Shown here: positions 8,266-14,702 of the stretch, piece after piece | How positions within the stretch are numbered: the stretch's first letter is position 1 | Layout: each line of letters opens with the position of its first letter | From: an uncultured Gemmatimonadales bacterium | GTDB lineage: Bacteria; Gemmatimonadota; Gemmatimonadetes; Longimicrobiales; Gaopeijiaceae | Direction of reading: 5' to 3' | Length of the DNA stretch: 21,318 nt | Assembly (NCBI GenBank): GCA_937982605.1 | Contig: CALJLC010000123.1 | Span: forward strand, 1 to 21,318 | Program-made: the position numbers and the translations under genes | Notes under the pieces: model-generated | The model's input: the letters and a program-made list of their open reading frames with translations, nothing else | What the model was told of the DNA's origin: nothing | Database searches by the model: none

Positions 8266-9030
8266 CTACGTTGTCCGGTTCCGCACCGTAGTCAGGCTGA
8301 TTCCGTATCTCCGCCCGACCGTCCGGCGAGCCGACGTGAGCGTTTCTCCCTGGTCCACGAGTGCCTGAACCTCACTCCTGAGGACGTCGTCGGGCGGGGC
8401 CGGGATCTCCTCACCGGTCTCCGGATCCCGCCCCGGCATCCGCGCGGCCCCTCCTCGCTGCGCGGCGGGGGACGCGACGCCGCGCCGCGCCTCCGCGGGC
8501 GGATCGACCTCGGGCACCTCCCGGGGCGGCTCGGGGCTGCTGATGCGATCCGCTCGCGTGGCGCCGGGTCCGGGCTCCGCCTGTGCGAAGACGTCGACGA
8601 GCGGGCTGCGACTCCGCCGGCGCCAAGCCCGGGGCGAGGCCTCCCAGGCGATGACCGAGAGCGTGCCCAGCATGCAGAGCGCGGCCACGTGCTTCATGGT
8701 GACGACGAAGGAGGTCTCACCGAAGACGAACGCCTCCTCCGGCGGTAGCAGCTCGCGGACGTCCCAGTAGCTCGACGACCAGGTGACGAGGCTGGCCACG
8801 CACGCGATCGCGGCCGCGCCGAGCACCACGGAGAGCATCCGAAGCGTACGCTTGTGCCGCGACACGAGCGCGACCGAGAAGGCTGTGAAGAGGCCGAGGA
8901 GGATCGGCAGCATGCCGTCCCCGAGCAGGGCAGTCGCGCGCGATCGCCAGAGTGGGTCGGAGGTGTCGGACGGCAGCACCCGCGCCAGGAGGTCCAGGAG
9001 CGGGAACCCGACCAACAAGCCGGCCATCAC
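8266..9030 (-). CDS. Four-TM protein with C-terminal helix-turn-helix
   Basis: This 254-residue protein has hydrophobic segments near residues 1-19, 38-57, 64-84 and 108-130, an Arg-rich boundary (134-142), a long Pro/Glu-rich linker (about 150-215), and then a compact helix-turn-helix-like end (216-252: VLRSEVQALVDQ, TSARRTVGRRYGISLTTVRNR) that stops two residues later. This looks like a membrane-anchored DNA-binding protein, but no family was recognised and DNA binding is inferred only from the pattern. Adjacent GTG (9030) and ATG (9027) are possible starts, with an in-frame stop at 9070-9072; the first TM looks clipped, so a CTG start at 9048 is possible. It precedes the sigma-kinase pair on the same strand. 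Confidence 0.65.
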   Translation of the reverse strand: MMAGLLVGFPLLDLLARVLPSDTSDPLWRSRATALLGDGMLPILLGLFTAFSVALVSRHKRTLRMLSVVLGAAAIACVASLVTWSSSYWDVRELLPPEEAFVFGETSFVVTMKHVAALCMLGTLSVIAWEASPRAWRRRSRSPLVDVFAQAEPGPGATRADRISSPEPPREVPEVDPPAEARRGVASPAAQRGGAARMPGRDPETGEEIPAPPDDVLRSEVQALVDQGETLTSARRTVGRRYGISLTTVRNRTT

Positions 9031-9356
9031 GTACCCGGCAACCGCCAGTCTGACGGAATCTCGAATCGTTCAGAGAGGCTGGGGTCGCTATCCGGACGCG
9101 TTCCCTGGGGGTCGGCAGGATCGACCTGTCGAACGAGCACGCGCAGACTGCGTTTTACCTGAGGGCTCCGGATCCCGCAAGGCGTCGTCAGGGGATCGGT
9201 GTCGGGAACTGGGAGGTGGTCGTAGCGGCCGGACCCCTCAAGTCCCCGAGATCGGCCGCCGATACTATGACCCAGGTGCGCGGCGTTCCCGCCCCCCCCT
9301 GACTGCACGCGCTCTCCTGTTCGGTAGCGAACCGTCTTCTCGAACCGGCCACGCGG
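9031..9356. other. Divergent intergenic region, 326 bases
   Basis: This stretch separates the minus-strand TM-HTH gene from the plus-strand histidine kinase and should hold promoters for both. A GATACTATG segment (9261-9269) is -10-like but has no matching -35 element at the right distance. The open frames crossing it on both strands lack recognisable domains. No hairpin or long repeat stands out. Confidence 0.4.
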
Positions 9357-10502
9357 ATGAGCGATCACTACCTGAAGCGCGAGCTCTACGAACGGGTTCG
9401 CGAGGACGAGGGGATCTTCGAGTTTCTTCAGGACGCCGCACTCGACGGATGCTGGTACTGGGACCTCGAGCAGCCCGAGCACGAGTGGATGAACCGACGG
9501 TTCTGGGAGCTCCTCGGCTACGACCCCGCGACGAAGAAGCACCGAGCGGACGAATGGCAGGATCTCATCCATCCGGACGATCTGAAGACCGCGCTGGCCA
9601 ACTTTCAGAGCCACTGTGCGGACCCGGACCATCCGTACGACCAGGTCGTCCGCTACCGACACCGCGACGGGTCAACGGTGTGGGTTCGGTGCCGAGGCCT
9701 GGCGATCCGTGACTCCGAAGGGCAGGCCGTCCGGATGCTGGGCGCTCACGTCGACGTCACCGAGCTGAAGCAGACCGAGGAGGAGTTGCGAGCCGCCCTG
9801 GCCTCCAATGAGGAGCTCGAGCAGTTCGCGTACGTCGCGTCGCACGACCTGCGGGAGCCCCTCCGTCTGATCCGTGCCTATCTGGACCTCCTCAGCGAGC
9901 ATTGTGGGGAGCTCCTCGACGAGTCGGCCCGGTCCTACTTGCGCACCGCGGTCGAGGCGAGCGAGAGCATGCAGCGTCAGATCTCGGGTCTCCTCGCGTA
10001 CGCCCGAATCGCTTCCGACCCACCGATGCGTGAAGAAGTGGATCTGACGGTGCTGCTCGATGCTGTCCGAGGCCGCCTCGAAGTGCTCTTCTCCGAGGAG
10101 GACGCGGAGCTGACCCACGACGTCCTTCCGCGGGTGGCCGTGGACCGGCCGCAGATGGAGCTCCTCCTCCAGTGCCTGGTCACGAACGCGATCGAGCACC
10201 GGAGCGCCCGCACGCCCAAGGTTCACGTCTCCGCCGATCGGGGAGAGGACGGCTGGCTGATCCACGTCGACGACAACGGCAACGGCGTGCCTGCCGAAGC
10301 TCGCGAGCGGGTCTTCCAGATGTTCCAGCAGCTCGAGGCGGACAACCTTGGCGCGGGCATCGGCCTGGCCATCGCCCGCCGCATCGTACGGCGTCACGGC
10401 GGTACGATCTGGGCCGATGACGCGCCCGGCGGTGGCGCCCGCTTCACCTTCAGCCTCTCCGGCGACCGCCCGGAGTCCGGTAACGGAGCGACCCCCCGGT
10501 GA
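9357..10502 (+). CDS. PAS sensor histidine kinase, soluble
   Basis: This 381-residue protein has no TM segment. A PAS domain (about residues 25-137) of the PAS_3/PAC type contains WYWDLE, EWMNRRFWELLGY, IHPDD and a VDVTELKQTE exit helix. Then come HisKA with H-box FAYVASHDLREPLR (phospho-His163) and HATPase_c with N-box LVTNAIEH (Asn277), G1 box VDDNGNG (304-310) and G2 box GAGIGLAIARRI. The HisKA and ATPase parts resemble cyanobacterial Cph1 and related phytochrome-type kinases, but no GAF/PHY chromophore module is present. The overlapping receiver gene is the obvious phosphotransfer partner. The input ligand for the PAS domain cannot be read. The ATG at 9357 lacks a strong ribosome binding site. 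Confidence 0.92.
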   Translation: MSDHYLKRELYERVREDEGIFEFLQDAALDGCWYWDLEQPEHEWMNRRFWELLGYDPATKKHRADEWQDLIHPDDLKTALANFQSHCADPDHPYDQVVRYRHRDGSTVWVRCRGLAIRDSEGQAVRMLGAHVDVTELKQTEEELRAALASNEELEQFAYVASHDLREPLRLIRAYLDLLSEHCGELLDESARSYLRTAVEASESMQRQISGLLAYARIASDPPMREEVDLTVLLDAVRGRLEVLFSEEDAELTHDVLPRVAVDRPQMELLLQCLVTNAIEHRSARTPKVHVSADRGEDGWLIHVDDNGNGVPAEARERVFQMFQQLEADNLGAGIGLAIARRIVRRHGGTIWADDAPGGGARFTFSLSGDRPESGNGATPR

Positions 10503-10912
10503 GAGTCTCCAACGGGAACGACGTCGTGATGGTCGACGACAGCACGCCGGAGCTGCTACTCGCGGGGGAGTGCTTCCGACGCGCCGGCCTGGCCAACCGC
10601 TGGCGCACGTTCAAGGGTGGCGCCGAGTTCCTCGCGTACATGGCGGAGGTGGAGGCCGGCAACGAAGAGATGCCCGCCCTCGTGCTGATGGACATCAACA
10701 TGCCGCGGCAGAACGGGCTCGAGGTCGTCGCCGCCACCCGGGCGCGCGAGCACTTCGCCGACGTGCCGCCCTTCCTGATGTTCACGAATTCGCGTAACCC
10801 GGCGGATCGCGAGCGCGCCAAGGCACTCGGGACCTCAGGGCTGCAGGTCAAGCCGGATACCGTCGCCGGGTATGTCGCCTTCTTTCAGCGTTTGAGCCGG
10901 TCGATCGCATAG
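10499..10912 (+). CDS. Single-domain response regulator, Rcp1-like
   Basis: This 137-residue receiver domain has no output domain. It has the acidic pair Asp13-Asp14, phosphoacceptor Asp65 in LVLMDINMP, the switch Thr96 (MFTNS) and Lys118 in VKPD, all canonical. The GTG start at 10499 overlaps the kinase stop as GTGA, so the two are almost certainly co-translated partners. Receivers of this type paired with Cph1-like kinases either relay phosphate onward to a histidine phosphotransferase or act by protein-protein contact. No downstream target is visible in the window. Confidence 0.9.
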   Translation: MRVSNGNDVVMVDDSTPELLLAGECFRRAGLANRWRTFKGGAEFLAYMAEVEAGNEEMPALVLMDINMPRQNGLEVVAATRAREHFADVPPFLMFTNSRNPADRERAKALGTSGLQVKPDTVAGYVAFFQRLSRSIA

Positions 10913-11084
10913 GACCTCAGTCCGGCCCCTTCGTTCGATGCGGTACGGTCCACAGGGTCGAGAAGGAGCAAGCGGTTCGAGGCACCGCGACCACCGCTCG
11001 GGTCGAACGCTGCCCGATGAACGAGCCGGAGACGCGGGACGTGACGGCTTGCCCCGCCGTGCGTCCTGGGGTCCTGCGCCTTAC

Positions 11085-11117
11085 CTTCGGACCCCGCATC
11101 GACGGCTTCGGACCCCG
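11085..11117. repeat. 12-bp direct repeat, 21-bp period, upstream of the M16 gene
   Basis: CTTCGGACCCCG occurs twice exactly, at 11085-11096 and 11106-11117. The 21-base period is about two helical turns, placing both copies on one face of DNA, as for tandem activator sites. It lies in the 270-base gap (10913-11182) between the response regulator and the M16 peptidase, about 65 bases before the start codon. No clear promoter or terminator was found in the rest of that gap. Confidence 0.45.
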
Positions 11118-11167
11118 AGGTCCCGCCGGCCGCCGACCCGATGGCTCCGAAGACGCAGCCCCGCCCT

Positions 11168-11173
11168 GGGAGG
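11168..11173 (+). promoter_or_regulatory. Ribosome binding site deciding the M16 start
   Basis: GGGAGG directly abuts ATG 11174 but sits 9 bases before ATG 11183. Normal spacing therefore favours 11183 as the start. Both candidates are in the same frame and give the same signal peptide. Confidence 0.65.
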
Positions 11174-11182
11174 ATGAAGAAG

Positions 11183-14014
11183 ATGACGAAGATGCTGCGA
11201 TCGACCCTCGCGCTCCTTGCCCTGCTCGCGATCGCCGGACCGCTCGCCGCGCAGTCCGAGTTCGAGATCCCGTATGCGCAGTACCAGCTCGACAACGGGC
11301 TGACCGTGGTGCTGCACGAGGACCGCTCCGACCCGATCGCGGCCGTGGCGATCCTCTATCACGTGGGGTCCGGCCGCGAGCTGCCCGGGCGCACCGGGTT
11401 CGCGCACCTCTTCGAGCACATGATGTTCCAGGAGTCGCAGCACGTCGGGCAGGATCAGTTCTTCCAGAAGATCCAGGCCGCGGGTGGCACGCTGAACGGC
11501 GGCACGAGCTTCGACCAGACGATCTACTTCCAGGTCGTGCCCAACAACGCGCTCGAGATGGTGCTCTGGCTCGAGTCCGACCGCATGGGTTATCTGCTCC
11601 CGACCGTGACGGACGAGGCCTTCCTCAATCAGCAGGACGTCGTCCAGAACGAGAAGCGGCAACGCGTGGACAACCAGCCCTACGGCCACACCACGCACGT
11701 CCTGGGGAAGCTGCTCTACCCGGAAGATCATCCCTACAACTGGAACGTCATCGGGTCGTTCGAGGATCTGGCGAACGCCACCATCCCGGACATCCACGAG
11801 TTCTTCCGGACCTGGTATGGGCCGAACAACGCCACGCTCGTCGTGGCCGGCGACTTCGACGTCGACCAGACCCGCGCCTGGATCGACCGCTACTTCGGCG
11901 AGCTCCCGTCGGGACCGGCGCCCGCCGATCCCGAGCCGCGGCCCGCGGTCGTCACGCAGACGACGAAGGTCTATCACGAGGACAACTTCGCGACGTCGCC
12001 CGAGCTCAACATGGTCTTCCCGAGCGTCGAGCAGTTTCACGACGACGCGTATCCGCTCCAGCTGCTGGGACTCCTGCTCTCCGACGGCCAGGCGTCTCCG
12101 CTCTACCGGACGATCGTCGAGGAGGGCCGGCTGGCGCCCGCCGCGAGCGCCTTCCAGGGCAGCCTGGAGATCGCCGGGACGTTCCGGTTCCGGATTCGCG
12201 CCTTCCCCGGGACGGACCTGACCGAGGTCGAGCAGGCGGTCCACGCCGCGCTCGAGCGATTCGAGACGGAGGGGTTCGACGACGACGATCTCGATCGCAT
12301 CAAGGCCCGGTACGAGACCGGCTTCTACAACGGGATCTCGAGCGTGCTGGGCAAGTCCTTCCAGCTCCCCTTGTACAACGAGGTCCCGGGCAGCCCCGGG
12401 TACATCAGCGCGGCTCTGCAGCGCCATCTGGACGTGACCCCGGACGACGCGCGGCGGGTCTACCGCCGCTACCTGCAGGACCGGACGTACGTGGCGACCA
12501 GCTTCGTGCCTCAGGGCGAGGTGGCGCTGGTCGCGGAGGGCTCGGAGCTCTTCCCCATCGAGGAGGAGTCCATCGAGTCGGCGGGTGTGTCGACGGAGGG
12601 CCGCTCGGCCGTCGATGCCGCACCCGAGGCCCTGCCGTCATCGTTCGACCGCGCCGTCGAGCCCCCCCGAGGACCGGCGCCGCTGCTCAGCCTTCCCGAG
12701 GTCTGGACCCACACGTACGCAAACGGCCTGACCATTCTCGGCATCGAGCATGACGAGCTTCCGCTCGTCCAGTTCGGCTTGACCGTCCGCGGCGGGATGC
12801 TGGCCGACGACCCCGCGCGCGTGGGTGTCGCCAACCTCATGTCCGACGTGATGATGCAGGGTACGGTGGATCGTACGCCGGTCGAGCTGGAGCAGGCGAT
12901 CGACGCCCTGGGCGCGAGCATCTCGATGTTCACGGGCGACGAGTCGATCAGCCTGCAGGCCAACACCCTGCGCTCGAGGCTGGACGATGTGTACGCGCTG
13001 TTCGAGGAGATCCTCCTGGAGCCGAGGTGGGACGAGACGGAGTTCGAGCGCATCCAGCGTGAGACGGTCGAGACGATCAACCGTCGACGGTCGAACCCGG
13101 CCGCGGTGGCGTCCGACGTCTTCCGGAAAGTCGTCTACGGCGACGAGCACGTCCTGGGGAACAATACGTTGGGAAGCGTGGACGCCGTGCAGGCCTTCGG
13201 CATCGACGAGCTGCGCGCGTTCTACGACAGGAACTACGCGCCGAACGTCAGCCATATCACCATCGTCGGCGACATCAGCCGCGACGAGGCGATCGAGCTC
13301 TTCCGTCCGCTCGAATCGAAGTGGCCGAGGAAGGCGGTCGAGCTGCCCGCATACGACGATCCGGCGCCGCTGGAGCGGCCCACGGTGTTCTTCGTCGACG
13401 TGCCGCAGGCGCGGCAGTCGGAGATCCGGGTCGGCCACCTGGGCGTGGATCGAGACCACGAGGATTACTTCCCGATCCAGGTCATGAACTACACCCTGGG
13501 CGGCAATTTCAACTCGCGCCTGAACATGATCCTGCGCGAGGAGAAGGGATACACGTACGGCGCCCGTTCGGAGTTCGCCGCCTCGGAGTATCCCGGGCCC
13601 TTCGTGGCGAGCTCGGCCGTCCGCTCCAACGTCACCTACGAGTCGGCGGAGATCTTCCGCGACGAGATCGCCCGATACCGGGACGGTATCACGGAGGAAG
13701 AGCTCGAATTCACCCGCAGCGCGCTCGTGGCGAGAAACGCCCGTCGCTTCGAGACGCTCGGCGCGCTGCGGAGCATGCTCGGCACGATCGCCACGTACGA
13801 CCTCCCGCACGACTACATCGCGCGCGAAGAGCAGGTCGTGGCAGGTATGACGCTGGAGCGCCACGACGAGCTGGCCCGGATCTACATCGATCCGGACCGC
13901 ATGATCTACCTGGTGGTGGGCGATGCGGAGACCCAGTACGAACGGCTCAAGGAGCTGGGCTTCGGGGACCCGATCCTGCTCGATCGTAGCGGCAACCGGA
14001 TTGCGGTGTTCTAG
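11183..14014 (+). CDS. Double-domain M16 zinc peptidase (insulinase/processing-peptidase family), exported
   Basis: This 943-residue protein has a signal peptide (residues 1-23, ending LAAQ), so it acts in the periplasm or outside. The first M16 unit has the inverted zinc motif HLFEH (His75, Glu78, His79) and a distal ligand Glu157 in VVQNEKRQ. A linker (about residues 460-510) leads to a second unit that lacks HxxEH at the equivalent place (GVANLMSDVMMQGT) but keeps the REEKGYTYGARS substrate-contact motif. This is the usual one-active, one-inactive pair fused in a single chain, like two-domain M16 proteins and mitochondrial processing peptidase as a fusion. Such enzymes cut oligopeptides or unfolded segments in an enclosed chamber. 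Upstream starts at 11141 and 11174 are in frame, but the ribosome binding site favours 11183. Confidence 0.93.
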   Translation: MTKMLRSTLALLALLAIAGPLAAQSEFEIPYAQYQLDNGLTVVLHEDRSDPIAAVAILYHVGSGRELPGRTGFAHLFEHMMFQESQHVGQDQFFQKIQAAGGTLNGGTSFDQTIYFQVVPNNALEMVLWLESDRMGYLLPTVTDEAFLNQQDVVQNEKRQRVDNQPYGHTTHVLGKLLYPEDHPYNWNVIGSFEDLANATIPDIHEFFRTWYGPNNATLVVAGDFDVDQTRAWIDRYFGELPSGPAPADPEPRPAVVTQTTKVYHEDNFATSPELNMVFPSVEQFHDDAYPLQLLGLLLSDGQASPLYRTIVEEGRLAPAASAFQGSLEIAGTFRFRIRAFPGTDLTEVEQAVHAALERFETEGFDDDDLDRIKARYETGFYNGISSVLGKSFQLPLYNEVPGSPGYISAALQRHLDVTPDDARRVYRRYLQDRTYVATSFVPQGEVALVAEGSELFPIEEESIESAGVSTEGRSAVDAAPEALPSSFDRAVEPPRGPAPLLSLPEVWTHTYANGLTILGIEHDELPLVQFGLTVRGGMLADDPARVGVANLMSDVMMQGTVDRTPVELEQAIDALGASISMFTGDESISLQANTLRSRLDDVYALFEEILLEPRWDETEFERIQRETVETINRRRSNPAAVASDVFRKVVYGDEHVLGNNTLGSVDAVQAFGIDELRAFYDRNYAPNVSHITIVGDISRDEAIELFRPLESKWPRKAVELPAYDDPAPLERPTVFFVDVPQARQSEIRVGHLGVDRDHEDYFPIQVMNYTLGGNFNSRLNMILREEKGYTYGARSEFAASEYPGPFVASSAVRSNVTYESAEIFRDEIARYRDGITEEELEFTRSALVARNARRFETLGALRSMLGTIATYDLPHDYIAREEQVVAGMTLERHDELARIYIDPDRMIYLVVGDAETQYERLKELGFGDPILLDRSGNRIAVF

Positions 14015-14040
14015 TACGCCCGCGTCGGAGAGCTCGAACG

Positions 14041-14202
14041 GGGATCACCGAGCTCGAGACAGCCCTCGCCGTTCCGTCGACGCTGTCGCCGGCGATGTTG
14101 AGGCTGGAACCGGCATGGGACCCGCTGCGCGAGCATCCGCGTTTCCGCCGTCTCGCCGACGAGCCCGATCCGACCCTCGCATCGCGCTCACCGATTCCCT
14201 GA
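14041..14202 (+). pseudogene. C-terminal remnant of a kinase/TPR-family gene
   Basis: The frame from 14041 to the TGA at 14200-14202 reads GITELETALAVPST..., then LRLEPAWDPLREHPRF and RRLADEPDPT. This closely follows the standard ending of bacterial Ser/Thr kinase-TPR and adenylate cyclase-TPR proteins, where the last helix is followed by L.(L/I)DP.(W/F)DPLR.(H/D)PRF. Only about 53 codons remain, with no kinase, TM or TPR body before them; the M16 gene ends at 14014. The match is to a remembered family pattern, not a search. The kinase at 4927-7614 ends differently, so this came from another gene. It is probably a deletion scar, and the short piece is unlikely to be translated. Confidence 0.65.
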
Positions 14203-14272
14203 TCCGCTAGAACCCGGAGCCGCGGGACTCGGCGAACGCGCGATGGGAAGGACCCTTGCAACCCCCCGGCCC

Positions 14273-14309
14273 GAATTGTCGTCTAGTATACTATGATGAT
14301 CGACAATTC
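14273..14309. promoter_or_regulatory. Nested inverted repeats over the PadR promoter (likely operator)
   Basis: GAATTGTCG (14273-14281) and CGACAATTC (14301-14309) are perfect 9-bp arms 19 bases apart. Between them lies the self-complementary TAGTATACTA (14284-14293), which contains a -10-like TATACT (14287-14292). The AT-rich island stands out in GC-rich DNA and lies 46 bases before the PadR start. PadR proteins commonly repress their own operon by binding a palindrome at the promoter, so autoregulation is the simplest reading. No good -35 element is seen at 17 bases. Of the 340 bases between the M16 and PadR genes, the remainder holds only the kinase remnant. Confidence 0.7.
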
Positions 14310-14354
14310 ATCGCGGTCGACGATCCGCCACCGCCCTCCCGACGCGAGAACCGA

Positions 14355-14702
14355 ATGACGAAGAGCCGCGCCGATCTGCTCCAGGGCACCCTCGACCTGC
14401 TCATCCTCAAGACGCTCGCGCTCGAGCCGTTGCACGGATGGGCGGTATCGAAGCGGATCCAGCTGCTGAGCCGGGACACCCTGGAGGTCAATCAGGGATC
14501 GCTCTACCCGGCGCTCTACCGTCTCCGTGACCGGGGCCTGATCGAGGCGGAGTGGGGCGAAGCCGAGAACGGACGGCGGGTGAAGGTCTACGGGCTGACG
14601 AAGAAGGGACGGACCGCGCTCCGGACCGAGCAGGAAGGGTGGCGCCGCTTCCGCGATGCCGTGGAGGCGATCCTCACCACCGCCGAGGAGGGCGCACGAT
14701 GA
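14355..14702 (+). CDS. PadR-family transcriptional regulator
   Basis: This 115-residue winged-helix protein starts LLQGTLDLLILKTLALEPLHGWAVSKRI, the conserved PadR N-terminus. The recognition region is VNQGSLYPALYRLRDRGLIEAEW, with the wing at NGRRVKVYGLTKKGR and a C-terminal helix (residues 92-112) for dimerisation. It belongs to the short PadR subtype (PF03551) regularly found directly before ADOP permeases. ATG 14355 starts the conserved domain; a TTG at 14256 in the same frame would run through the operator and is rejected. Its stop overlaps the permease start as ATGA, so it very likely represses itself and the permease through the palindromes at 14273-14309. Confidence 0.93.
   Translation: MTKSRADLLQGTLDLLILKTLALEPLHGWAVSKRIQLLSRDTLEVNQGSLYPALYRLRDRGLIEAEWGEAENGRRVKVYGLTKKGRTALRTEQEGWRRFRDAVEAILTTAEEGAR

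Noticed and set aside
8410..8440. Residues GRDPETGEEIPAP in the TM-HTH protein resemble the HU signature GRNPxTGEE
   Set aside because: Only a short motif in a Pro/Glu-rich linker, with no HU fold around it; likely coincidence.
9027..9662. Minus-strand open frame across the 9031-9356 gap and the PAS domain
   Set aside because: Most of it mirrors the histidine kinase; the part in the gap has no family signal and shares its stop region with the start of the TM-HTH gene.
10973..10984. GGTTCGAGGC-like T-loop suggesting a tRNA
   Set aside because: No matching acceptor, D or anticodon arms could be formed around it.
11081..12427. Minus-strand open frame (448 codons) opposite the M16 gene, and a similar one at 12638-13864
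   Set aside because: No recognisable domain; both mirror the codons of the M16 peptidase.
14256..14354. N-terminal extension of PadR from a TTG start
   Set aside because: It would translate the promoter and operator palindromes, and the conserved PadR domain begins just after ATG 14355.
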